Assembly: GCA_029055875.1 (NCBI GenBank)
Contig: JAIDCJ010000006.1
Location: forward strand, 99,590 to 163,589
DNA from: Clostridia bacterium
Lineage (GTDB): Bacteria; Bacillota; Clostridia; Christensenellales; Borkfalkiaceae
Length of the DNA stretch: 64,000 nucleotides
Reading direction: 5' to 3'
This document shows positions 57,217-64,000 of this stretch, in pieces. Position 1 is the first letter of the stretch. Every line of letters starts with the position of its first letter. The position numbers and the translations under genes were made by a program. The notes under the pieces are model-generated. The model was given only the letters and a program-made list of their open reading frames with translations, was not told the DNA's origin and ran no database searches.

Positions 57217-58731
57217 TTATCCGCGCGGAAGTCCGTTTTTCATCTTCACAAGTGCGAGGAAGATTTTCGCGGTGACGAACGCGTCGTCGTACGCTCTATG
57301 GTGGTTGAACGAGAAACCGAAATGGTCGGCAACCGTGTTAAGCTTATAGTTGGAAAGGCGGAGCATCTCCTGCGCAAACGTAACGGTATCGTATTGCTTC
57401 TGCTCGAACAGATACCCTTCCTTTTCGCCGTAGTAACGAATGAACCGATAATCAAACTGCACGTTGTGCCCGACGAGCGTACTGCCCGCCGTAAACTTAT
57501 AAAAGTCCGCAATTATGTCTTTTATATCGGGCGCACCGACGAGCATTTCGTCCGTGATTCCCGTAAGCTTTACGATTTCGCTGCTCAGCCTTACGGGGCA
57601 CGCAACGAAGGAAGAGAACTTCTCCGCAATCTGACCGTTTTTAATTTTTACCGCACCCACCTCGATAATGCGGTCCATTCCCCCCGCAGAGGGCGTATTG
57701 TTGAGCCCCGTCGTTTCCAAATCGAATACGACGAATTCCCGACCGACAAGTGCTTCCACTTCGCTTCTATCCTCGAACAGTCTGCCCTGCACGAAGTCGC
57801 TCGCGGGCGCGGGGAACACCGTTTTATACTTGGGCGGCACGGGGCGGGAAGGCCGCGCCTGAGGTACGAAATTCAAGGGCGCTCTGCCGAAATTGATTTG
57901 TTTGGCGCGGAAACCCAGCATTCCGTTATACAGCTCGTTATCGCCCGTGACGCAAATACTGTCGCCCGATTTTAAGCCGCGCATCTTTTCGAGCGTGGCC
58001 TTTTTACTGAAATAAGCAAAACGGAGCTGCGCCGTTCCGTCCGAAATGGTAACGGAAAAATACGGCTTTTCGTTCTTCGTCAGTTTTTCCTCGATATAGG
58101 AAATCACGCCGCAGACGGTGATATCCTGCGCCTCTTTGGTAAGGTCGGCAATATAGAGCGCGAGGCTCGGCGTGCCGCCGTCGATTGCGACAAACTCTAC
58201 GATATTGAAATAGCGGGGCGCGGCAACGATTTCCTCGGGCGGGAGCTCGTCAAGTTCGATTTCCCCTTTATCCTTCTGCACGCTTCTAAATTCGCCATAC
58301 CAAACCCCGGGGAAGCTGCGCATCAGCTCCTTACTCAGTTTATCGAGCACCGCGTCGGTTGCAATGCCGCGCTCGCTCTCGCCGATTCCGATGATATAGT
58401 GCCCGCCGCCCGATTCCAATATAACGGTTACGTCTTCGGGCAAAACGAACGCCGCCACGGCGGGAAATCCGTTTTTCAGCATATCTAAGAGCGCACGGCG
58501 GATTCCCTCTTCGCTCGGCACGGCTTTGAGGATTTTCACCTCTGCATTCATGCCCGCAGGCACGAACCGTGCGCTCACCGCTTTGGCGTGCGCTACGTCC
58601 GCATCGGAAAACTTCAAATCGGTTGCGAGTTGAAAGGTGGCGGTATTCCCGCTCAATTCTATTTTTTTGAGGACGGCGCGCTTCAAGCCCTCCGCCCCTC
58701 TAATTTCTTCGAGATACGCTCTGCTCTTCAT
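57217..58731 (-). CDS. PolC N-terminal/OB/exonuclease protein without polymerase
   Basis: The 504-residue protein matches the first part of PolC, the Gram-positive replicative DNA polymerase. Residues about 1-165 resemble the PolC N-terminal domains, about 205-290 an OB fold (ITVCGVISYIEEKLTKNEKPYF then GDSICVTGDNELY), and about 335-500 a DnaQ-type exonuclease: FDLETTGL (Exo I), VGHNVQFDYRF (Exo II) and HRAYDDAFVTAK (Exo III). All catalytic acidic residues are visible. PHP, palm and fingers are absent. It could proofread or process DNA as a separate protein. It overlaps ispG by 4 nt. Confidence 0.85.
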   Translation of the reverse strand: MKSRAYLEEIRGAEGLKRAVLKKIELSGNTATFQLATDLKFSDADVAHAKAVSARFVPAGMNAEVKILKAVPSEEGIRRALLDMLKNGFPAVAAFVLPEDVTVILESGGGHYIIGIGESERGIATDAVLDKLSKELMRSFPGVWYGEFRSVQKDKGEIELDELPPEEIVAAPRYFNIVEFVAIDGGTPSLALYIADLTKEAQDITVCGVISYIEEKLTKNEKPYFSVTISDGTAQLRFAYFSKKATLEKMRGLKSGDSICVTGDNELYNGMLGFRAKQINFGRAPLNFVPQARPSRPVPPKYKTVFPAPASDFVQGRLFEDRSEVEALVGREFVVFDLETTGLNNTPSAGGMDRIIEVGAVKIKNGQIAEKFSSFVACPVRLSSEIVKLTGITDEMLVGAPDIKDIIADFYKFTAGSTLVGHNVQFDYRFIRYYGEKEGYLFEQKQYDTVTFAQEMLRLSNYKLNTVADHFGFSFNHHRAYDDAFVTAKIFLALVKMKNGLPRG

Positions 58732-59771
58732 TTTAACAAACCTTCCAACCGTTCAAAGAATACGCGCTCCGCGTCCTTTACGCTCACGCGCTCGTCGGGC
58801 CCGTTCTTTTGTATGATTACGCAATAGTCCTTACCGCCCGCGAGCCCTAAATCGCACCCGCGCGCCTCGCCGGGGCCGTTTACCACACAGCCCATAACGG
58901 CAACCTTTAATCGCTTTTGCACGCTCCTCACGCGCTCCGTAACGCGCCGGGCTAAGCCCATGCAGTCGTACGTGCAGCGTCCGCACGTCGGGCAGGAAAC
59001 GACTTCTACGTACTCTTTTTCGATTCCGCAGGCGCGAAGAATTTCGTGCGCGGCGTAAACTTCCTTTACGGAATCTGCGGTAAGTGAAACGCGAATGGTA
59101 TCACCGATTCCATTCAACAGCAGCGAGCCGATTCCGATTGCGCTCTTAATTTTACCCGCCTCTTCCGTGCCCGCTTCGGTCACGCCCAAATGCAGGGGAT
59201 AACCGCTTTTTGCGGCAAGGAGCGTATAGGCTTCCACGGTGAGAGGAACGCTCGAAGCCTTTACGGAAATGACGATATCCTCTAAGCCGCACTTTTCGAG
59301 TACGCTTACGTTTGCAAGCGCGCTCTCCACAAGCGCACGCGCACTCACGCCGTACTGCTCTAAAAAGTGTTTTTCAATACTGCCCGTATTCGAGCCCACC
59401 CGCACGGGAATTTTATGCGCTTTGAGGGCGTCCGCAACGCGCGTTATTTCGGCGTCGGAGCCGATATTGCCGGGGTTGATGCGTAGCTTATCCGCACCCG
59501 ATTCAACGGCGAGAACGGCAAGCTTTGCCGAAAAATGCACGTCGGCAACAAGCGGAACATGAATTTGATTTTTGATACTTTGAATTGCCCGCGCGTCGTC
59601 CTCGTCGGCTACGGCAACGCGCACGATATCGCAGCCCGCGTTTTCGAGGCGCAGAATTTGAGCGACGCTTTTTTCCACGTCGCTCGTCTTTTCCGTAGTC
59701 ATACTCTGTACGGCGATTTTGTCGCCGCCTAAAAGCACGTTTCCCACGCGCACCTGATGCCGCGCGCTCAT
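58728..59771 (-). CDS. ispG: 4-hydroxy-3-methylbut-2-enyl diphosphate synthase (IspG)
   Basis: IspG converts MEcPP to HMBPP in the MEP isoprenoid route, using a 4Fe-4S cluster. The 347-residue short form has VGNVLLGGDKIAVQSMTTEKTSD at the start, GADKLRINPGNIG and the cluster region EVVSCPTCGRCTYDC, with VAVMGCVVNGPGEARGCDLG near the end. Its start overlaps the nrdR stop by 1 nt, and its end overlaps the PolC-like gene, so nrdR-ispG-exonuclease probably form one operon. Confidence 0.97.
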   Translation of the reverse strand: MSARHQVRVGNVLLGGDKIAVQSMTTEKTSDVEKSVAQILRLENAGCDIVRVAVADEDDARAIQSIKNQIHVPLVADVHFSAKLAVLAVESGADKLRINPGNIGSDAEITRVADALKAHKIPVRVGSNTGSIEKHFLEQYGVSARALVESALANVSVLEKCGLEDIVISVKASSVPLTVEAYTLLAAKSGYPLHLGVTEAGTEEAGKIKSAIGIGSLLLNGIGDTIRVSLTADSVKEVYAAHEILRACGIEKEYVEVVSCPTCGRCTYDCMGLARRVTERVRSVQKRLKVAVMGCVVNGPGEARGCDLGLAGGKDYCVIIQKNGPDERVSVKDAERVFFERLEGLLK

Positions 59772-60232
59772 TATTTCTTTTCCTTCTCCATCATTCTTTG
59801 CAGCTCGCTCATGAACGAAGAAATATCTTTGAAAGAGCGGTATACGGACGCATAGCGAACGTAGGATACCTCGTCGAGCTCTTTGAGCCCCTCCATAACC
59901 ATTTCACCGATCTCTTTGGAAGAAATTTCCTGCTCCATGGAATTATATACGCGCTTGGAAATATCCTCGGCAAGCTGGTCTATTTTTTCAAGCGGAACGG
60001 GGCGTTTTTCGCACGCCTTGATAATACCGCGCTTCACCTTGCCGATATCGAACGCCTGACGGTTTCCGTCTGACTTGACAACGAGAATGGGCGAAACTTC
60101 AATGGTTTCGTAGGTGGTAAAGCGTCTTCCGCACCCCATGCACTCACGGCGGCGGCGAATGGTGGTATCGTCGTCCGCGGAGCGCGAGTCGATGACCTTG
60201 CTTTCCGTACAATTACAATACAGGCAGCGCAT
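59771..60232 (-). CDS. nrdR: Ribonucleotide reductase repressor NrdR
   Basis: NrdR represses ribonucleotide reductase genes when dATP is high. The 153-residue protein has the zinc ribbon CLYCNCTESKVIDSR plus CMGCGRRF (cysteines at 3, 6, 31, 34 approximately) and an ATP-cone domain starting VVKSDGNRQAFDIGKVKRGI. GGAG precedes the ATG. No nrd gene lies in the window, so the targets are elsewhere. Confidence 0.97.
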   Translation of the reverse strand: MRCLYCNCTESKVIDSRSADDDTTIRRRRECMGCGRRFTTYETIEVSPILVVKSDGNRQAFDIGKVKRGIIKACEKRPVPLEKIDQLAEDISKRVYNSMEQEISSKEIGEMVMEGLKELDEVSYVRYASVYRSFKDISSFMSELQRMMEKEKK

Positions 60233-60377
60233 AATTTTTCTCCGTTAGTTTAATGAAATAATTATATCATATATACCAAAATTTGTAAAGAAGTTTTTTA
60301 GCATAAAGATACACCCCTCGGAAAATTCCAAGGGGTGTATTTGGTTCTTTGTTAGCGAAACGCTAAGCGTTTCCCGA
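60233..60377. other. Gap between nrdR and the Ig-like lipoprotein gene
   Basis: It holds a hairpin ATACACCCCT/AGGGGTGTAT at 60309-60340 and a GAAACGCT/AGCGTTTC inverted repeat at 60357-60373. The first may end the leftward lipoprotein transcript, though its T-tract is poor. No gene is seen. Confidence 0.5.
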
Positions 60378-63300
60378 TTACGCTTCGGGAGTTCCTTCCG
60401 TAGCGGGAGCGTCTACAACTTCGAGAATGTATCTCGACCAGCCATCGAATTGATGGTTCTTGTATTCATACGCTTTGCCGTTGCAGATGATGGGTTCCAT
60501 TGCGCTTTCGTGGAACATATCTCCGCCGGCTCCATCGAATTCAAAATGGCAAAGGTAACCGTTGCCTGCTCCCGTAACCGCCAAGCCGCTGATATCGTAT
60601 TTCACGGTGAAGGTTCCTTTTGCTTCATCGAGTTCAATGATAATATCGTCAGCGTGGTCAGCGAGAACGTTAATCGTAGTCTGCCAATCGGAGGTCTGGA
60701 AATCAAACTTCGTAATTAACGCCTTCAACGATTCCGCCGTATGGTTACGGTAAGTACCGTGTATGACGTAGTAAAGTTTGTTTCCGTCTTCACTCAGTGC
60801 GAAATCAGCAACGTTGTCGAAAGAGGAATAAGGAGCCGTGGCATCGTATTTTTCAACGTAAACCAAAGGACTGTTTGCATCGCCATTCGCTTTTAACCAA
60901 TACTTGGTGTTGCCGTCGATTACCTCCATCTTATCCTTGTTAATGGGCTTGGAAGGAAGGTCAACGTTGCCGCCCGTAAACGACAGCTTGAAGTGAACAT
61001 AATAGCTGTTGCCGGTAGCAAGTTTTGCTTTCTTCAAATCCCAAGTAATCGTGAAGGTTGCATTACCCTTATCGTCTGCTTCACCCCAAACAACGGAGTC
61101 CTTAATTTCGCTGCTACGGTTAGGAGTTTCCCAGTTGCCGTTGTGAACGGTTGCAAGATAGAACTCGATACCCTCTGCATAGTTCGTTACGGAACCCTCA
61201 ATGATCATGACGGGAGTGCCGTCTTTATCTTCGAGTGCAACACCCGTAACGCTGAGTACGGGAAGTTTGGTATCCTTAATCGTTAAGGTGCGGGATTTGC
61301 CTTCTGCACCATCGGTAAGCGAATACTCGAATCTTTCGCCGATAACAACCTTATCTTTGTCTGCAACAACCTTTGCCTGCTCTGCGGAAAGGTCAGCGGG
61401 CTCTTCCTTCATACCAGCGTGCATCCAGTAAACCTGATTTACACCGGCAGTAAGAGGGAAGTTCTCTTTATCGGAGACATCATACTTAGCCGTGAATACA
61501 TTGATCGTAGCGGGTTCAGCGGTCTCTTCTGCGCCCTCTTCGGGTTCAACGGTCTGCGTATCAAACGCAAACGTTGCCGTAAGCACTTTTCTGCCGTCAG
61601 CGCCTTCCATATCGAATACAAGCGCTCTGATTTCTTCCTCGGTATAGGTAACGTAGGTACCCGTAAGAATTACGTATACTTTGTCGCCTTCAACTTCGAG
61701 TGCAATGGAAGTGTATTCCACTTTTGCATCGCTCGTAACAATGAGGAGATGGTCTTCATTGAACGTGTAAGTGTAGTGTCCAACTACAAGCTCCGTTTCG
61801 GGATAGGTTGCTTCGGTTGCGTCAACGGACTCGCCCTGAACGGTAACTTCAATTTCATAGCCGTCTTCACTGGGATCAAGCGCCGTTACGTCTGCCACTG
61901 CCGTGTAGTTGCCGTTTTCATCGATGGTGATTTCAGCCGCCGTACCGCCAACGGTTGCGTTAACCAAATCGTAGAGATAGCCCTTCGAGCCGCTGAGCGT
62001 ACCCGTAACCGTTACGGTTGCTGCGCCCTCTTTGTCTGCATACTCTACTTTGGAAACCGTTGCGTTAAGCTCGAAGTTCTCGTTATCGAACGTTTCCAAA
62101 TCGAAGTCAGCCTCTTCCCCTTCTTCAAGTTCGGGAGGAAGAATAAGCATACTGTCTACGTTGCAAGACCAGTTATAGGTGGTCTGACCGGGAGCAGTAA
62201 TGCCGTGCTCTTTAATTTTAAGCTCGATAACGTTTCTGCCTTCCACGAATGCGATGTTGTTGAGCTGTACTTCCTGCCAGTTCACCCAAAGAATGTTGTT
62301 GTAGGAACCGTCGGGAGTCATACCGCCGAGAAGCACCGCGCTGTCGGGAATGTCGTACGCCACACCGTTTACGTAAACTTCAGCAAGTACGTTGAACTGA
62401 ATATCGCCCATGAGAGCGGGAGCCCAGTTGCTGTTTGCGCCAATGTAAGCGGATGCAAGACGGAACGCAATGGAGCCGGAGCCGTTGTCCGTAGAGCTGA
62501 ATACGAAGGATACCGTGTTGCCCTGATTTACACCGCCGAGGTATTTGTCGTCGTTTGCATGGTAGCGCTCAACGTCTGCAAGATACTGCGCGCTTTCAAG
62601 GTAAGCATCAAACTCAGCCGCATACTCTTCAGATGCTTCGAGTGTTTCAACCGCTTCCTCATTATCGGCAAGCCATTCCACGATTGCATCGTAGAGAGCC
62701 GTAATCTTTTTGCCGTTTACGGTATAACCCGTATAGTTTTCATTTTCATAAAGTTCGGAATCCTGAGCTTCCAACGCTGCAATCTTTTCTGCGCCGAGAT
62801 CTTTCGTCAATTCCGCAAGCGCGAGGTCAGCTCTCTTCTGAGCCTTCCAAAGCTCCTGCGCGCTCAATTTTGCGCCGAGCTTCGTATCGGTCCACTTATC
62901 ATAACCGGCGTCCATACCGATATTACCCTGATTTTCCGTGGTGTTCTGGTTGGGATACTTGCCGTTCAAAAGACCGGTTTCGCCCTCGATCCAAACGCCT
63001 CTGCGAAGGGTAATATTAACGACGAACGTTTTGCCGCCGTAAGTGAGCGTTACCGCCTGCGTACCGCTGGGAATGCCGCCTGCGGGATCTACCGTTGCGT
63101 TTGCGTTTTCGCCGCTCGTTACAATTACAACGCCCTCTTCGACCGTATCGTCCGTATAAATGACGTTAACGGTTAAGCCGGTTGGATCGAACACCTCGCC
63201 CGCATAATACTCAGTCTTCTCGGGCCGCGTTGCAATTTGTACGTCCTTTACGGGCTTGGTTACCGTAGCAGTGGTGGTTGCCGTTTTCGTAATTTCCTTT

Positions 63301-63644
63301 TCGGAATACGAAACCGTAATGGTAACTCTTCCGCTTGTTACGCCGTCGGCAAGTTTGAATTTACCGCTTGCGTCAACGTAATTACTGTCGACGGTAACGG
63401 TGTAATCCGTGATTACCTTTTCGTCGCCTGCTTTATCGCCCTTCACGTATTTCGCCGTGACCTCCATCCCTGCGGGATTGAACTCTTCGCCGATGACGTA
63501 AGCACGCTTGGTGGGTTGCTTGGAGATTCTGATTGAATCAAGCGTCTGTTTGCTGCCTCCGCATGCGGTAAGCGTAAACAAGCCCACACAAACCATAAGC
63601 ATTACGCTGAAAAGAGCAATAAGTGTTTTTCTCGTCTTTGACAT
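60378..63644 (-). CDS. Giant Ig-like (Big_3-type) surface lipoprotein
   Basis: The start MSKTRKTLIALFSVMLMV at 63644 gives a lipoprotein signal peptide with lipobox LTAC (Cys at about 29) and follows GAGGA. The 1088-residue protein has two Ig-like Big_3-type modules near the start (ISKQPTKRAYVIGEEFNPAGMEVTAKY and RPEKTEYYAGEVFDPTGLTVNVIYTDD), then a beta domain like CBM6/CBM35 (IEGETGLLNGKYPNQ, GNTVSFVFSSTDNGSGS, VEGRNVIELKI) with a 120-residue helical insert rich in Ala/Glu, and several further beta modules, two of which carry paired repeats (YNEDHL-like and VITALD). Glycan or host-surface binding is inferred. No enzyme motif is seen. Confidence 0.8.
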   Translation of the reverse strand: MSKTRKTLIALFSVMLMVCVGLFTLTACGGSKQTLDSIRISKQPTKRAYVIGEEFNPAGMEVTAKYVKGDKAGDEKVITDYTVTVDSNYVDASGKFKLADGVTSGRVTITVSYSEKEITKTATTTATVTKPVKDVQIATRPEKTEYYAGEVFDPTGLTVNVIYTDDTVEEGVVIVTSGENANATVDPAGGIPSGTQAVTLTYGGKTFVVNITLRRGVWIEGETGLLNGKYPNQNTTENQGNIGMDAGYDKWTDTKLGAKLSAQELWKAQKRADLALAELTKDLGAEKIAALEAQDSELYENENYTGYTVNGKKITALYDAIVEWLADNEEAVETLEASEEYAAEFDAYLESAQYLADVERYHANDDKYLGGVNQGNTVSFVFSSTDNGSGSIAFRLASAYIGANSNWAPALMGDIQFNVLAEVYVNGVAYDIPDSAVLLGGMTPDGSYNNILWVNWQEVQLNNIAFVEGRNVIELKIKEHGITAPGQTTYNWSCNVDSMLILPPELEEGEEADFDLETFDNENFELNATVSKVEYADKEGAATVTVTGTLSGSKGYLYDLVNATVGGTAAEITIDENGNYTAVADVTALDPSEDGYEIEVTVQGESVDATEATYPETELVVGHYTYTFNEDHLLIVTSDAKVEYTSIALEVEGDKVYVILTGTYVTYTEEEIRALVFDMEGADGRKVLTATFAFDTQTVEPEEGAEETAEPATINVFTAKYDVSDKENFPLTAGVNQVYWMHAGMKEEPADLSAEQAKVVADKDKVVIGERFEYSLTDGAEGKSRTLTIKDTKLPVLSVTGVALEDKDGTPVMIIEGSVTNYAEGIEFYLATVHNGNWETPNRSSEIKDSVVWGEADDKGNATFTITWDLKKAKLATGNSYYVHFKLSFTGGNVDLPSKPINKDKMEVIDGNTKYWLKANGDANSPLVYVEKYDATAPYSSFDNVADFALSEDGNKLYYVIHGTYRNHTAESLKALITKFDFQTSDWQTTINVLADHADDIIIELDEAKGTFTVKYDISGLAVTGAGNGYLCHFEFDGAGGDMFHESAMEPIICNGKAYEYKNHQFDGWSRYILEVVDAPATEGTPEA

Positions 63645-63781
63645 GGTTGCTTTTTTCCTCCATTTGGTTTTGATATCGGGATTCATGACAGAGCCAAAAT
63701 TTATGAATTTCACTTGACTGGCGATAATCAAATAAAAAACATAAAAATACAGCGCCCCGAAATGAAGCCCTATTTGGGGTT

Positions 63782-63830
63782 AGTATATCACTATTGTTAT
63801 ATATTATCAATATACGATAATATTTATCGT
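63782..63830 (-). promoter_or_regulatory. Promoter of the Ig-like lipoprotein gene with upstream palindrome
   Basis: On the minus strand TTGATA (63810-63805), a 17-nt spacer and TATACT (63787-63782). Directly upstream lies ACGATAA-TAT-TTATCGT (63814-63830), a perfect 7-3-7 palindrome suited to an activator or repressor. Confidence 0.75.
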
Positions 63831-63965
63831 AATGGAAATATACCAAATTTATAAAAGTTTATATGTATTGTGAGAATTTAACATTTCACAATCTTTTGTG
63901 CCGCTATTTGGGGGGAGCCACTATTTATTGGGGTTTAAGCCCAACGAAAACGGACAAATATAAAA

Positions 63966-63997
63966 GCCCCGCCCGCGCAGAGCGCGGGCGGGGCCTA
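63966..63997 (-). terminator. Terminator of a gene beyond the right edge
   Basis: GCCCCGCCCGCGC and GCGCGGGCGGGGC-type arms form a very strong stem; on the minus strand T residues follow, so it probably serves a leftward gene outside the window. Confidence 0.85.
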
Positions 63998-64000
63998 TCC

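Larger units (their letters stand above)
63645..64000. other. Region upstream of the Ig-like lipoprotein gene
   Basis: It contains the lipoprotein promoter and operator-like palindrome, a CCCC/GGGG hairpin at the very start of the expected transcript (about 63755-63775), an ATTGTGA/TCACAAT inverted repeat near 63868-63892, and at 63966-63997 a long GC-rich terminator. No gene is seen. Confidence 0.6.

Noticed and set aside
61419..63176. 585-residue open frame on the plus strand within the Ig-like lipoprotein gene
   Set aside because: Antisense shadow; the opposite strand has a lipobox, Ig-like motifs, a promoter and a ribosome binding site.
1..64000. CRISPR array, prophage, integrase, insertion sequence or rRNA
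   Set aside because: No regular spaced repeats, transposase or integrase motifs, or rRNA-like segments were seen on either strand.

Overview
The window looks like a chromosomal segment of a low-to-mid GC Clostridia-type Firmicute, probably an uncultivated gut lineage near Christensenellales; this placement is an inference. The supporting evidence is the mrnC-rlmB-sigH-dnaX-ybaB-recR gene order, a SigH-type sigma factor, a PolC-type N-terminal protein, an archaeal-type ProS, an Rnf complex, DegV, a Gx transporter and strong AGGAGG-type ribosome binding sites. There is no rRNA, prophage, insertion sequence or CRISPR array. Two tRNA-Pro genes are present.

Layout. 0-4 kb: an ArsR metal sensor with a perfect operator, a pseudouridine synthase and feoAB. 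4-6.4 kb: a large membrane-anchored surface protein. 6.5-12.8 kb: a leftward gene row with an Na/Pi cotransporter, a GH51-like protein that has lost both catalytic motifs, a serpin lipoprotein, an rRNA methyltransferase and a second pseudouridine synthase. 13-15 kb: two tRNA-Pro genes flank a lipoprotein with an internal tandem duplication. 15-25 kb: a GH13 amylase, DegV, AsnS, ProS, a phosphohexomutase and transketolase. 24.7-25.4 kb: a small XRE repressor divergent from a zinc-ribbon membrane protein, with two matching operator palindromes. 25.4-30.7 kb: the mrnC-to-gpsA housekeeping operon. 30.8-40.8 kb: a cation/proton antiporter, glmS-glmM, upp, glpK and an aconitase-like hydratase. 40.8-50 kb: a PH-domain membrane protein, an unknown membrane protein, a candidate structured RNA, MinD with a MinE-like partner, a TerB-like protein, a MarR/ABC exporter operon ending in a 25-residue ORF, and a CBS-domain protein. 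50-56.5 kb: rnfCDGEAB. 56.7-60.2 kb: a nim-type flavin oxidoreductase broken by a stop codon, a free-standing PolC N-terminal/exonuclease protein, ispG and nrdR. 60.4-63.6 kb: a giant Ig-like lipoprotein.

The most noteworthy items are these. (1) An apparently undescribed ~200-nt structured RNA at about 42.68-42.88 kb, whose predicted first nucleotide opens a 13-bp closing stem and which ends in a strong terminator. (2) An RnfG with three flavinylation-type motifs created by tandem domain duplication, next to an in-frame Gx transporter-RnfC fusion that keeps an internal ribosome binding site. (3) Three genes whose promoters place the transcription start on the start codon, suggesting leaderless mRNAs in a genome that otherwise uses Shine-Dalgarno sites. 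(4) A serpin lipoprotein encoded beside a catalytically degenerate GH51 protein.
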